A stretch of DNA of 64,000 nt from Catenibacillus scindens (lineage in GTDB: Bacteria > Bacillota > Clostridia > Lachnospirales > Lachnospiraceae). The stretch spans positions 79,438-143,437 of the forward strand of contig NZ_JACHFW010000007.1 of the NCBI RefSeq assembly GCF_014202115.1. The letters run 5' to 3'. The translations under genes were made by a program, and so were the position numbers. The notes under the pieces are model-generated. The model ran no database searches. It saw only the letters and a list, made by a program, of their open reading frames with translations, and was not told the DNA's origin. Shown one piece after another: positions 8,736-17,497 of the stretch (the stretch's first letter is position 1; each line of letters starts with the position of its first letter).

Positions 8736-9818
8736 TTATCTTTTGCCCGCTTTACTCTCCGCCGCTTCGTTGATCAGATTGATGATCACACTGATGGCGT
8801 CATTCATAGGACTTTTTCCCATAGCCTCAATATACTCAGATTTATGACCAAATACATACTCGATAGCCTGCATCAGCGATTCATCGGTCATATCCTCCTC
8901 TTTAAGCAGATAGCTAAAGCCCTGCTTTTTAAAGGACTGGGCATTTAAAATCTGATCCCCTCTGCTGGAAGCTGCCGGAAGGGGAATGAGTATCGCCGGT
9001 TTTTTGAGAGCGAGAAGTTCACATATAGCATTTGCCCCGGCCCTGGATATCACAATATCCGCCGCATCCATGAGATCGCTCAGCTCTTTTTTAATGTACT
9101 CAAACTGCACATAACCTTCCACATGTTCCAGAGACGGGTCAAGATTCCCCTTTCCGCACAGATGGATCACCTGATATTTTTTCAAAAGATCCGGGAGGAT
9201 ATGGCGAACCGCGTTATTAATCGCCACAGAGCCAAGACTCCCCCCTATGATGAGGATTACCGGACGGTTAATGCTGAAATGGCAAAAATCCAGGCCGTTT
9301 AGCCGATTGCCCTCAAAAAGTTCTTTTCGTATAGGGGAGCCGGTAAGAACAGCCTTGCCCTCCGGAAGATACTGCACCGTCTCAGGGAAATTACAGCAAA
9401 CTTTATAAGCGGATGGGATCGCAAGTTTATTGGCCAGCCCCGGCGTCATATCCGACTCATGAATGATCGCCGGAATACCGCACTTTTTCGCCGCCATTAC
9501 CACAGGCACAGACACAAATCCGCCCTTTGAAAAGACAACATCCGGCTTTAACTGTTTCATCAGCTTTTTTGCGTCAAACAGCCCTTTGACTACGCGGAAA
9601 GGATCTGTGAAATTTTTCAGATCAAAATACCGGCGCAGCTTTCCTGAAGAGATCCCGTAATAGGGAATCTTATATTCTTCAATAAGTTTTCTTTCAATAC
9701 CATTGTGGGAGCCAATATAAAAAATCTCGTAGCCTTCTTTTTTCAATTCAGGCATCAACGCGATATTGGGCGTCACATGCCCGGCAGTTCCGCCGCCGGT
9801 CAAAACTATCTTTTTCAT
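8736..9818 (-). CDS. murG: MurG, lipid II-forming GlcNAc transferase
   Basis: A 360-residue GT-B glycosyltransferase that adds GlcNAc to undecaprenyl-PP-MurNAc-pentapeptide on the inner face of the membrane. Visible: the N-terminal glycine loop [11 protein letters not shown] (8-18), [12 protein letters not shown] in the N domain, a second glycine loop GGSLGS, and the UDP-GlcNAc site [12 protein letters not shown] followed by GDQ-LNA. Normal family length. The start follows AGGAGG. It lies outside any division/cell-wall cluster and is followed by a strong hairpin, so it is probably its own unit with the TSCPD gene upstream. Confidence 0.93.
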   Translation of the reverse strand: MKKIVLTGGGTAGHVTPNIALMPELKKEGYEIFYIGSHNGIERKLIEEYKIPYYGISSGKLRRYFDLKNFTDPFRVVKGLFDAKKLMKQLKPDVVFSKGGFVSVPVVMAAKKCGIPAIIHESDMTPGLANKLAIPSAYKVCCNFPETVQYLPEGKAVLTGSPIRKELFEGNRLNGLDFCHFSINRPVILIIGGSLGSVAINNAVRHILPDLLKKYQVIHLCGKGNLDPSLEHVEGYVQFEYIKKELSDLMDAADIVISRAGANAICELLALKKPAILIPLPAASSRGDQILNAQSFKKQGFSYLLKEEDMTDESLMQAIEYVFGHKSEYIEAMGKSPMNDAISVIINLINEAAESKAGKR

Positions 9819-9848
9819 AATCTACCGCCTCCTGCGATCCCCAGATGT

Positions 9849-10097
9849 TTACTGATGAGCCGCTTTATATTCTTTCAGCGCCTCAGCCAACTGTGCCGGA
9901 CATGATGTTCCACGTCCGTTGCAGTCAATCCCGTCCAGACACTGGATCACTTCGTCTACGGGACGTCCAACCACCAGCTTGGAGATTCCCTGAGTATTTC
10001 CATGACATCCGCCGATAAACTGACAGCTTGTGATAATATTATTTTCAACTTCAAAATCAACTGCTCTTGAGCAGGTTCCATGATTCATATGTCTCAT
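9849..10097 (-). CDS. TSCPD-domain protein
   Basis: An 82-residue protein of the small TSCPD family (the domain also found at the C-terminus of vitamin-B12-dependent ribonucleotide reductases). It has several conserved cysteines: GTCSRAV, CQFIGGCHGN, and CNGRGTSCPAQLAEAL near the end, where the eponymous motif reads TSCPAQ. Cysteine spacing suggests metal or redox chemistry, but no function is established. It sits 30 bases upstream of murG on the same strand and could be co-transcribed with it. The start ATG has GAGG 8 bases upstream. Confidence 0.8.
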   Translation of the reverse strand: MRHMNHGTCSRAVDFEVENNIITSCQFIGGCHGNTQGISKLVVGRPVDEVIQCLDGIDCNGRGTSCPAQLAEALKEYKAAHQ

Positions 10098-10284
10098 TTG
10101 TCATACCTCTTCTCATATTGGCATCCGCCCTACATAGTAGGCTCTGGCCTTATTATTATAATATTTTCAACTTGATATTATAACAGATGTATGAAAAGAA
10201 TACCATATTTTTGTCTATCCAACATTGAAAAAAAGTGATACAATAGCGTTGCGACATGAAAAAACATAAGAAGGAGTTTTTAAT

Positions 10285-10983
10285 ATGCAGACCATCGGAA
10301 TTATAGGCGCTATGGAGGTTGAAGTTAATACACTTAAAGAGCGTATGCAGACAGAAGAAATTGTCACCATCGCCTCCATGGAATTTCACAGAGGAACATA
10401 TCACGATAAAAATATTATTGTTGTGCGCAGCGGTATCGGCAAGGTCAACGCGGCTATCTGCGCCCAGATCCTTGCAGACCGCTTTCACGCCACAGCCATC
10501 ATCAACACCGGTATCGCGGGCAGTCTCCAGGCCGCCATCAATATCGGAGACATCGTTATTTCCAGCGACGCGCTCCAGCATGACATGGATGCCACAGGCT
10601 TCGGCTATAAGCCCGGCATCATCCCTCAGATGGACACCTCCGATTTTACCGCAGACGAGCGTCTTATCCAGATCGCTCAGGAAGCCTGCTCCAAAGTCAA
10701 TCCAGATATCCAAACCCACGTAGGCCGTATCATCAGCGGCGATCAGTTTATCTCTGACAATGATAAAAAGGAATTTCTCAAACAGTCTTTCGGCGGCTTA
10801 TGCACAGAAATGGAAGGCGCGGCCATCGCTCAGGCAGCCCATCTTAACGGTATTCCTTTCGTCATTTTGAGGGCCATTTCTGACAAAGCTGACGGCAGCG
10901 CTCATATGGATTACCCCGAATTTGAAGCAAAAGCCGCACAGCACAGCATTAATCTTGTAGACGAAATGATCCGCCATATTTAA
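10285..10983 (+). CDS. mtnN: 5'-methylthioadenosine/S-adenosylhomocysteine nucleosidase
   Basis: A 232-residue purine nucleosidase that hydrolyses MTA and SAH to adenine plus the thioribose, feeding the methyl cycle and the AI-2 precursor pool. Residues equivalent to the E. coli active site are present: Glu13 in GAMEVEV, Glu177 in TEMEGAAIAQ, and Asp200 in RAISDKADG. Length is normal for the family. AAGAAGGAG lies 10 bases upstream of the ATG. It is monocistronic with its own terminator. luxS was not found in the window. Confidence 0.93.
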   Translation: MQTIGIIGAMEVEVNTLKERMQTEEIVTIASMEFHRGTYHDKNIIVVRSGIGKVNAAICAQILADRFHATAIINTGIAGSLQAAINIGDIVISSDALQHDMDATGFGYKPGIIPQMDTSDFTADERLIQIAQEACSKVNPDIQTHVGRIISGDQFISDNDKKEFLKQSFGGLCTEMEGAAIAQAAHLNGIPFVILRAISDKADGSAHMDYPEFEAKAAQHSINLVDEMIRHI

Positions 10984-11030
10984 CTATAGTTTATAGCGTA
11001 TGGCTGCTGTTCACCAAGTAAACAGCAGCC

Positions 11031-11056
11031 ATGCCGCAAAATCGGCATAATTTTTT
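11031..11056 (+). terminator. Terminator of mtnN
   Basis: ATGCCG-CAAA-ATCGGCAT is followed by TTTTTT. It is preceded by a 12-bp GC-rich hairpin (11000-11032) without its own T tract. Confidence 0.75.
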
Positions 11057-11084
11057 ATGAATTTCATTTCCGTTATACCAGACT

Positions 11085-11501
11085 TTAATCCATTGCCTCA
11101 TGAATGCAAGCCGCTATTTCTTTTAATTTCTCAGAGTCGGCTTCTCCCGGTTTCCATCCGATCACCTGGCCATCATCTTTGTATCTGGGGATAATATGCA
11201 GATGAAAATGAAATACCGTCTGTCCGGCAATCTCTTCATTGTTCTGAACAATATTTAACCCAGTGCATCCAAGGCTTTTTTTCATAGCAGACGCAACCTT
11301 CGCGGCAACAACAAAAAGACGGGACGCTGTGTTCTCATCAATATCAAAAATATTGCGAAAATGCTTTTTGGGGAGTACCAGGGCATGCCCCTTTGTCGCC
11401 GGGGACAGATCAAGGATCACGCGAAACATCTCGTCTTCATAAACGGTAGAAGAGGAAATCTCTCCATTGGCAATCTTGCAGAAAATACAGTCTTGTTCCA
11501 T
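11085..11501 (-). CDS. HIT family nucleotide hydrolase (HinT-like)
   Basis: A 138-residue histidine-triad protein. The HIT motif HFHLHIIPR carries catalytic histidines 98, 100 and 102. The N-terminal CIFCKI pair (Cys5, Cys8) is the zinc site typical of the Hint branch, which hydrolyses adenosine phosphoramidates. It is a cytosolic housekeeping enzyme of ordinary length. It has its own promoter (11539-11567) and AGGAGG-like site. No operon partner. Confidence 0.9.
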   Translation of the reverse strand: MEQDCIFCKIANGEISSSTVYEDEMFRVILDLSPATKGHALVLPKKHFRNIFDIDENTASRLFVVAAKVASAMKKSLGCTGLNIVQNNEEIAGQTVFHFHLHIIPRYKDDGQVIGWKPGEADSEKLKEIAACIHEAMD

Positions 11502-11538
11502 AAACTTACCTCCTGAATATGATCTATTTCTCTCTTTT

Positions 11539-11567
11539 ATTTTAGTCGCGAAAAATCAATAATGCAA
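11539..11567 (-). promoter_or_regulatory. Promoter of the HIT gene
   Basis: Minus strand TTGCAT, 17-base spacer, TAAAAT, 38 bases upstream of the ATG. Confidence 0.6.
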
Positions 11568-11730
11568 CCCGCTTTTTTTCCGGCACCTTATGTCGTAATC
11601 CGCGAAAGCTTATATTTGCTCTAATCTGCCGCCCTGTGCTAAATTTATAATGTCGAGGTCAAAGGAACTTATATCAGCATTGAAAGACCATCATTATTTA
11701 ACAGCAAACCATTAGGAAAGGTGACGTATT

Positions 11731-12414
11731 ATGGAACAAATAAGCACTTACATATCCGATACATCCCCGGAATATATGAATATTGCACAGATTTCCCATG
11801 AAATCCGAAATCCTCTGACTCTGATCAACTGCACGATCCAACTTTTAGACGGACGCTATCCTCAGCTAAAAAGAGATGATCTGTGGATTCAACTGACAAA
11901 AGATGTGGAATACCTGCGCCAGCTCACTCTATCTTTATCTGACTTCAACCGCTGCAGCCATGTATCCTTCAGTCCCGTAAATATGGGGCAAATGTTAGAT
12001 AGTATCGCTCGCCAGTATCTTTTGCTGGCTCAAATCCAGGGAAAACATCTGTCCGTAATCATTCCCGGAGAACTTCCAGTAATATCCTGTGACGAAATCA
12101 AAATCCATCAAGCGTTGATCAATTTGATCAAAAATGCCTTCGAGGCAACACAGACCGGAGATATCATCGAAATCTGCGCCAAAACTATAGGTAAACGTCT
12201 GACTATCTCTATAAAGGACACAGGATCTGGTATTCCAAAAGATTACCTTGAAAAAATCTTTGATCCTTTTGTCACGGAAAAAGAAGGGGGTACCGGCCTT
12301 GGCCTAGCAATCACCAAAAAAATTATCGCTTCCCATAAAGGTATCATCCGGGTATATTCCAGAGAAGGCATCGGCACAAAATTTATTCTTTCCCTTCCAA
12401 TATCTCAAAAGTAA
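11731..12414 (+). CDS. Orphan soluble sensor histidine kinase
   Basis: A 227-residue kinase core only. Dimerisation/phosphoacceptor box SHEIRNPLTL has His23. The ATP-binding domain shows an N box (QALINLIKNAFEAT), G1 (DTGSGIP), F box (FDPFV) and G2 (GGTGLGLAI). No membrane helix, PAS or other sensor domain is present, and no response regulator adjoins it. The motifs resemble soluble sporulation-type kinases (KinA/KinE catalytic cores), but that link is inference. Its 3' end overlaps the convergent FHA gene by 32 bases, so the two transcripts are antisense there. AGGAAAGGTGA precedes the ATG. Confidence 0.85.
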   Translation: MEQISTYISDTSPEYMNIAQISHEIRNPLTLINCTIQLLDGRYPQLKRDDLWIQLTKDVEYLRQLTLSLSDFNRCSHVSFSPVNMGQMLDSIARQYLLLAQIQGKHLSVIIPGELPVISCDEIKIHQALINLIKNAFEATQTGDIIEICAKTIGKRLTISIKDTGSGIPKDYLEKIFDPFVTEKEGGTGLGLAITKKIIASHKGIIRVYSREGIGTKFILSLPISQK

Positions 12415-13717
12415 ATTCAACATCAGAAAAAATCACACTGTCGCCAGAATGCAGACCCACGGGCGACAAAGGCTCAATCATTTCACCATTAATATAGGTT
12501 CCGTTGGAAGACCGCAGATCTGTCAGATAGAATGTATCTCCCATACGTTCAAGCCGGGCATGACGCCGGCTGATTGTAGGCAGAGCAATCCTTCCTGATG
12601 TATCCGACGCTTCTTTTCCAATAACCATTGGAAAATTTAATATATAAAGGTCGCCCCAAAGCTGGGGATTCCTGCTGTGAAGCCGGGCCCCAGACCTTTT
12701 GGGAGACAACACGGTTGTCTTTCCGCCAGTGTCCTGGGTTTCCTCTCCTTTCCCCGCTGAAAAAAAAGGGGGTACATAGTCTTCCGGCTTCCAGAAATCA
12801 TCTTCCTGTTTTTTAGAACAGGTAAAGACGGAATACAGAATGCCGATCACAGCGGTTATAGCTATGATAACTCCAACAGCGGCTACGCCAGCCAACGCAG
12901 GAACAGACCACAATTTTACGATCACCGCCCCTATACCAGCTTCAACAGCGCAGGCAGCGGCAATTACCCACAGAATACTGTTTTTATTTTCCTCATGGGA
13001 GTCCCCTGCTTTTCTATCGCACTTCTTTAAGTTCTGTTCCTGAAAAGTATTCGCCATTCCAGATGGCTCCACAATCGGAACTTCCGTCTCCGCCTCTGAT
13101 GCATCTTCAATTTTTCTTTCAAAAGCTGACATAGACTCCGGAACTCTATTTTTCACTCCGGAAAGATCTTTTCCAAAATTTAACTTAAATTCTCTGAGAT
13201 TTTTTACAGAGGTATTTCCCCGGCACGTAATGTGATAAAAACTATAAACATGACGTACTGCACTGGCACATGTATAATCTACATATTTCAAGAACAAAGA
13301 TGCCAGATTCTGAAGTTGACTGGGAAAATCCATACCGTATCCGGGATAATATATAAACCTGTACCCACCTTCACGAGTCATAAAAATACCTGATGGTTCT
13401 AAAAAAAGGTCGTTCTCATCCAGCAAATATTCTTCGATCTCATCCAGAGCATTAATCAATCCTGAGGCAAAATTTTCTAACTGCTCCTCCCGAAAGCCTT
13501 TTTCTAGTTGTTTTTCAAGACTTTCATCTGAAGGTACGTCATAGTAATAGCTGGACATACCATCCCTGCTCCTGAGCTGAAACGGCAGAAAAAAGTTCAA
13601 TGTATTATTCTGCAAAATATGGATTATATAATTTCCTTTATCCATCTTTTCCCCAGGTTCAAGGACAAGATAAGTATGATACAGTTCCTGTTCTGTCCGC
13701 ATCGCTGACATTTTCAT
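12383..13717 (-). CDS. FHA-domain membrane protein, last gene of the Tad operon
   Basis: 444 residues. The N-terminal half (about 15-190) looks like DUF6382, which often precedes FHA domains in clostridia. Two adjacent hydrophobic helices lie at about residues 250-300. The C-terminal 75 residues form an FHA phosphothreonine-binding fold (PTISRRHARL and DLRSSNGTYING). It starts at ATG 13717, two bases after the stop of the TadE-like gene, with GGGAGGTGA inside that gene, so translation is coupled. An FHA protein here suggests Ser/Thr phosphorylation control of the pilus, but no kinase gene is present. Confidence 0.82.
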   Translation of the reverse strand: MKMSAMRTEQELYHTYLVLEPGEKMDKGNYIIHILQNNTLNFFLPFQLRSRDGMSSYYYDVPSDESLEKQLEKGFREEQLENFASGLINALDEIEEYLLDENDLFLEPSGIFMTREGGYRFIYYPGYGMDFPSQLQNLASLFLKYVDYTCASAVRHVYSFYHITCRGNTSVKNLREFKLNFGKDLSGVKNRVPESMSAFERKIEDASEAETEVPIVEPSGMANTFQEQNLKKCDRKAGDSHEENKNSILWVIAAACAVEAGIGAVIVKLWSVPALAGVAAVGVIIAITAVIGILYSVFTCSKKQEDDFWKPEDYVPPFFSAGKGEETQDTGGKTTVLSPKRSGARLHSRNPQLWGDLYILNFPMVIGKEASDTSGRIALPTISRRHARLERMGDTFYLTDLRSSNGTYINGEMIEPLSPVGLHSGDSVIFSDVEFTFEILEGKE

Positions 13718-13719
13718 AG

Positions 13720-14250
13720 TCACCTCCCATTTATCAGATCTCTTGACAAAATCCACTGACGGATATGTATACGCTCATAAGAGCCTTCATAAGCCACAGT
13801 GTCAAAAAAATGAAGAAAAGAAAGATCCATAAAAGTTTCCGGCTCCCCAGTCACGCGCCAAGTGGCCGTATATATATGGGTAAGCAGATTTTGCTTGCAC
13901 GTACCAAGAGACTTTGTCAGCCGCGTCATTAGCAGTTGATCCTGAAGCTCTTTTTCATATTTTTCCGACACCTGATTGATGATCTGGCTGCTGTTCTTCC
14001 GGGACTTGACATGTTCATTTTCTATATAGAGCCAGCAGCACTCCCGTGCCATCCGGTTAGCATAAATGCTCATAATATACTGGTCGTGAAGGTAAAAGAT
14101 CATATAGATCAAAGTTACCATCACAAAAAGGATCATTGGAAGGACTAATGCCGCCTCCACCGTGTAGCTGCCGCACGCCCGTATTTTTAAGCGCGGACAA
14201 TCCGGCACAATATTTTTCCTCTGAATCTTCTTTCTATTTATTTCCAACAT
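13720..14250 (-). CDS. TadE-like pilus assembly protein
   Basis: About 176 residues. A positively charged N-terminus is followed by GSYTVEAALVLPMILFVMVT, the TadE-type sequence: type IV pilin-like Glu, then a membrane helix. The remainder is extracytoplasmic. Pseudopilins of this kind are cut by the Tad prepilin peptidase before the hydrophobic stretch. The start is placed at ATG 14250 with GGGAG 10 bases upstream, overlapping the peptidase gene by 13 bases; an ATG at 14280 is the alternative. Same operon as the other Tad genes. Confidence 0.8.
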   Translation of the reverse strand: MLEINRKKIQRKNIVPDCPRLKIRACGSYTVEAALVLPMILFVMVTLIYMIFYLHDQYIMSIYANRMARECCWLYIENEHVKSRKNSSQIINQVSEKYEKELQDQLLMTRLTKSLGTCKQNLLTHIYTATWRVTGEPETFMDLSFLHFFDTVAYEGSYERIHIRQWILSRDLINGR

Positions 14251-14675
14251 ACGACCACAACTCCCATATAGGCCCCGCAATAAAAAGGGATAAAAGGCAA
14301 CACAGTTTTTCGTGAAAGACGTCTGAGGATCATCCCGGACAGCGAAAATATGAAAACAAGAAAAAAACTGATCAAAATGATTTCAATACCTGCTTTCCAT
14401 CCAACCATCAAACCGGTGAAAGCGGTGATAAGCCCATCACCAACCCCGATCTGCCCCCGGCAAAGGAAGCTGATGCCGAGAAGAATCATCCCCGGCAAAG
14501 CGCCGGCTAAAGTCTCCATCATCATATGAGGTCCCCGAAGCACTCCTGAAACACAGCCCAGTATCACAGGCAAAAGAACCGGAACTTGTCTGCTTCTAAT
14601 GTCCAAAATAGACAAATACAAAAGCATACATCCGCCGGCGATCCAGATTCCCCTCTGAATCCAATCCCATGGCAT
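14238..14675 (-). CDS. Type IV prepilin peptidase (A24, CpaA/TadV-like), copy 1
   Basis: 145 residues in about six hydrophobic helices. Both catalytic aspartates of the A24 family are visible: one in LSILDIRSRQVP after the first helix and one in QIGVGDGLIT. No methylase domain, as usual for Tad peptidases. It should cleave Flp1 and the TadE/G pseudopilins at the inner face of the membrane. The start at ATG 14675 follows AAGGAGG by 7 bases and lies inside the tail of the preceding gene. A second peptidase is at the head of the operon (22078-22617). Confidence 0.85.
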   Translation of the reverse strand: MPWDWIQRGIWIAGGCMLLYLSILDIRSRQVPVLLPVILGCVSGVLRGPHMMMETLAGALPGMILLGISFLCRGQIGVGDGLITAFTGLMVGWKAGIEIILISFFLVFIFSLSGMILRRLSRKTVLPFIPFYCGAYMGVVVVCWK

Positions 14676-14689
14676 ATCATCCCCTCCTT

Positions 14690-15616
14690 CTACGGCTGAC
14701 ACCGGTGACATGGCGGCAAACCACAGTCCAATGTTAGTTCCATCTCATAAACGGTCCGGCTCAATCCGGGACACTGGGAAGAACTATGGTATCGGGTACC
14801 TGTATCTGTAATATATACCACGCTGCCTCCCCCATCTTCACTTTCCATACACCGCTCGCATGGATAATACTTTCCTCCCTGTGTATTCCTCAGCCCGTCC
14901 AAACTTCCTGACATAACCCCGTGTAATGACAGATCAATATACGCGCATTCTCTGGAACTGTGGTAAACCACCCCATTTTCTGCCACATAGACCATTTTTT
15001 TATCAGTCGCTGCCGTATCATCGCTGCCGCTGAGCATTTTTCCACCGATAAAAGCCCGGCTGTGAAGGGAAAAGGAAACTTTAATATTCCCCAGAGAAAA
15101 CAGAGAAAACGCCGGAAGGACATTACAGGAAAGGACAGCATCAATTTTCCCTGAATCCGGATCATATCCGGTTCCCCAGTAATCAATTCCAGCCATTCCC
15201 CCGGAAATTCTGGAAAAATCCGCATCTGAACGTCCAATCTGTAAAACCATTTTTTCCAGAATACTATCCATACCAAAATCTTTGTCATACCCCTCCACAG
15301 CACACCGGTGAACGCTCCTCGCGCCTGCCGCCAAAAGTTCCTGATATATCCCGCAGACATGAAACAGATTTAAAAGCATTAGAACTGCCATAAGAAAAAA
15401 CGGAAGAATCAATCCAGCTTCAACAGTCATAAGTCCAGAACAGGAGGAAAAGCGGAATGCCCTTTTTTTACAGAAAGCTTTTCCCGATGATTCAGGCTGC
15501 AATAAAATATATAGATACTTTTTAATATTGGTTATGGCTTGGGCTTTAGATTTTACAGAATTCCGGTCCTGGAGAGATCGCTGTTTTTTATTGTATGATT
15601 TATAAAAAAAGGGCAC
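14690..15616 (-). CDS. TadE-family protein with two Cys-rich C-terminal repeats
   Basis: 308 residues from a GTG start with AAAGGAGG nine bases upstream. A basic, long N-terminus (about 1-65) precedes LMTVEAGLILPFFLMAVLML, a TadE-type pseudopilin segment. The C-terminal 110 residues contain two tandem modules with one plan: VY-G-YHSS--C, about 30 residues, then PCERC in the first and PCHRC in the second. The four-cysteine pattern could bind zinc or form disulfides outside the cell. Part of the Tad operon. The function of the repeats is unknown. Confidence 0.75.
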   Translation of the reverse strand: MPFFYKSYNKKQRSLQDRNSVKSKAQAITNIKKYLYILLQPESSGKAFCKKRAFRFSSCSGLMTVEAGLILPFFLMAVLMLLNLFHVCGIYQELLAAGARSVHRCAVEGYDKDFGMDSILEKMVLQIGRSDADFSRISGGMAGIDYWGTGYDPDSGKIDAVLSCNVLPAFSLFSLGNIKVSFSLHSRAFIGGKMLSGSDDTAATDKKMVYVAENGVVYHSSRECAYIDLSLHGVMSGSLDGLRNTQGGKYYPCERCMESEDGGGSVVYITDTGTRYHSSSQCPGLSRTVYEMELTLDCGLPPCHRCQP

Positions 15617-15652
15617 TCGGCTTTACCTCCTTTCCTTCTAAATTTTCGTCTG

Positions 15653-17290
15653 TCAGTAAGCTGCTGATTTACGGACATGATGTTCATATTTCCCCGCTTT
15701 TCCCCCAAAAAATATGGGACTAAAAGTAAAATCCGCGCAGAAAGAAATTCCAAACACACTGTCCGCCACGGAGAAATTTTCTCCACCAGCCTCCAAATGG
15801 GTATTAGCCTCTATAAGATTCATCAAACGGATATATTTCTTCTCCTTAGATACGCCCAACAAAAACAGTCTGAGATAGTCTTCATAGCTTAACCCTTTCT
15901 CCTCCCCATTTTCTCCGGCGTATCCGGAAAGCTGGGAAGAACCGATGTGTGAAAGCTGATTCAAGGATAAAGTCCAGGTTGCGTCATTCTTCATGAAAGG
16001 AACCTTTTTCCCTTCCAAAAGACTTCGACAATCAATCAGCGCCTCGCCGTAGGCCCAGGCTGCCAGTATAAGCATATAGATCAGTTGTTCCAGAAAGGGC
16101 ATCATCACCGCCGTGGACAATGCTGCGGCTGCCCCATGAGCTGCGGCAGATTTTGCCGGACTTTGCATCAGATAAGCCATATTCATTACCATGCGGATCA
16201 GCGAGATTCGGTTGACAATGTTTTGCAGATTTCCCCCATCACTGGCTTTTCCGCATATGATATATTCCACCTCATATTCAAGAGCGCTGACTCCTGTCAG
16301 GCACACGCGCTCCTGATTCTGGCGTTCCTCACCGGAACTATCAAAGCATATCCCTGAAACTTTATCCGGAACAGATACATTTTTAAATGCATGGAGAATG
16401 TAACAATCCACCAAAAATTCCTGACTTACACTTTTGATTGATGAGATAAGGTTCCCGGAACTGTTCTCCATCTGATCCGCAACATCCCTGTACTCCATAA
16501 ATCCCCGGATCTGTCCCTCATCGTTTTCCGCCGGTGTGATCTGGGACAACTCAGAAGTATCCAGAACTGCACTTGAAACATTTCCTCCCATAACCAGGTT
16601 TAATATGGGATATTTTAACATATTGCTTATATTCTCTCTTGGATCTTCCACTTCAATAATTTCCTCTTTCTGGGAGGAGGTGTCCTGTAAACCGTTCCCC
16701 TCACTGTCTGCATTTTTAGCCTCTTGCTCAGCCTTCGCCTTATTAATCTGTGCCTCACGTCCAAGCTGATCCATATCCGAAGCAATCTGACGCTGATCTT
16801 CCTGGACATCGGTCAAAGAAATACCTGTAATCCGGTTCAAGATCTCCTGCCCGTATTCCGCCCCCTGAGAAATCGTCATATAATCGCTGATCTGTTTTTC
16901 CAGATATCTGAAATCCTCATAGGCCAGAGATATTTCTCCGTCGATAGCCACTGCCTCCAGTTGAGGAGAAAACCATCCTGCAGAAGAAGAGCTTTTTCCA
17001 ACATCCTCCCCTCCACAGTTATCTTCAATAAACTGCTTCAAAAACAAAGTATCCAGCCCGTCTCTATCCACAAGGTACAGGCCATACCTGGCCTGTACCT
17101 GAGGCTGGTATTGGGATAAAAAGGCCTCACAGGCCACCGCGCAGGCGATTTCCGCTTCCATGCGCACCGCGCTGACCCGTACAGCTTCCAGAGCGGATAA
17201 AACTAACGAAAGGACTGTAAGGAAAATCATTGAAAACATAACAGTGGTGTAGGCTCCGACCCAGGAGATATAATTTTCTCCTTTTTTCAT
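15653..17290 (-). CDS. Large TadG-like protein (DUF5702 type)
   Basis: 545 residues. The N-terminal membrane anchor (WVGAYTTVMFSMIFLTVLSL) starts a TadG/DUF5702-like protein with a long extracytoplasmic region. That region has a charged helical stretch rich in Q/K/E (about 165-220) and a hydrophobic Ala-rich segment at about 385-420. Position just after the pilin gene and topology suggest a minor pilus component or envelope anchor. The ATG follows AGGAGGCAGTGG. Family assignment is from memory of similar loci; no catalytic motif was seen. Confidence 0.7.
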   Translation of the reverse strand: MKKGENYISWVGAYTTVMFSMIFLTVLSLVLSALEAVRVSAVRMEAEIACAVACEAFLSQYQPQVQARYGLYLVDRDGLDTLFLKQFIEDNCGGEDVGKSSSSAGWFSPQLEAVAIDGEISLAYEDFRYLEKQISDYMTISQGAEYGQEILNRITGISLTDVQEDQRQIASDMDQLGREAQINKAKAEQEAKNADSEGNGLQDTSSQKEEIIEVEDPRENISNMLKYPILNLVMGGNVSSAVLDTSELSQITPAENDEGQIRGFMEYRDVADQMENSSGNLISSIKSVSQEFLVDCYILHAFKNVSVPDKVSGICFDSSGEERQNQERVCLTGVSALEYEVEYIICGKASDGGNLQNIVNRISLIRMVMNMAYLMQSPAKSAAAHGAAAALSTAVMMPFLEQLIYMLILAAWAYGEALIDCRSLLEGKKVPFMKNDATWTLSLNQLSHIGSSQLSGYAGENGEEKGLSYEDYLRLFLLGVSKEKKYIRLMNLIEANTHLEAGGENFSVADSVFGISFCADFTFSPIFFGGKAGKYEHHVRKSAAY

Positions 17291-17304
17291 CCACTGCCTC
17301 CTGT

Positions 17305-17475
17305 TTATACAGAGTTGCTCTGACTTGTGATCTTCTTAAAAATATTTTGAACAATAGCGGTCAACTGCTCCTTAAAAATAAGCACCAGGCTGATGAGAAC
17401 AACCAGAATCAGTATAATCTCCACTACGCCCACGGCCTCTTCGTCAAACCAAAAATTTTTCAGATAATTTGCCAC
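17305..17475 (-). CDS. Flp1-type pilin, 56 residues
   Basis: Small gene from a GTG start with AAAGAGGTGA upstream. The product has a short basic/aromatic leader (VANYLKNFWFDEE), then AVGVVEIILILVVLISLVLI, then a short amphipathic tail. This is the Flp1 architecture: a Glu a few residues into the hydrophobic helix and processing by the A24 peptidase. It should be the major subunit of the Tad pilus. It lies between tadC and the TadG-like gene, a normal place for the pilin. No second pilin copy was found. Confidence 0.88.
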   Translation of the reverse strand: MANYLKNFWFDEEAVGVVEIILILVVLISLVLIFKEQLTAIVQNIFKKITSQSNSV

Positions 17476-17497
17476 TTTCTCACCTCTTTCACACTGT

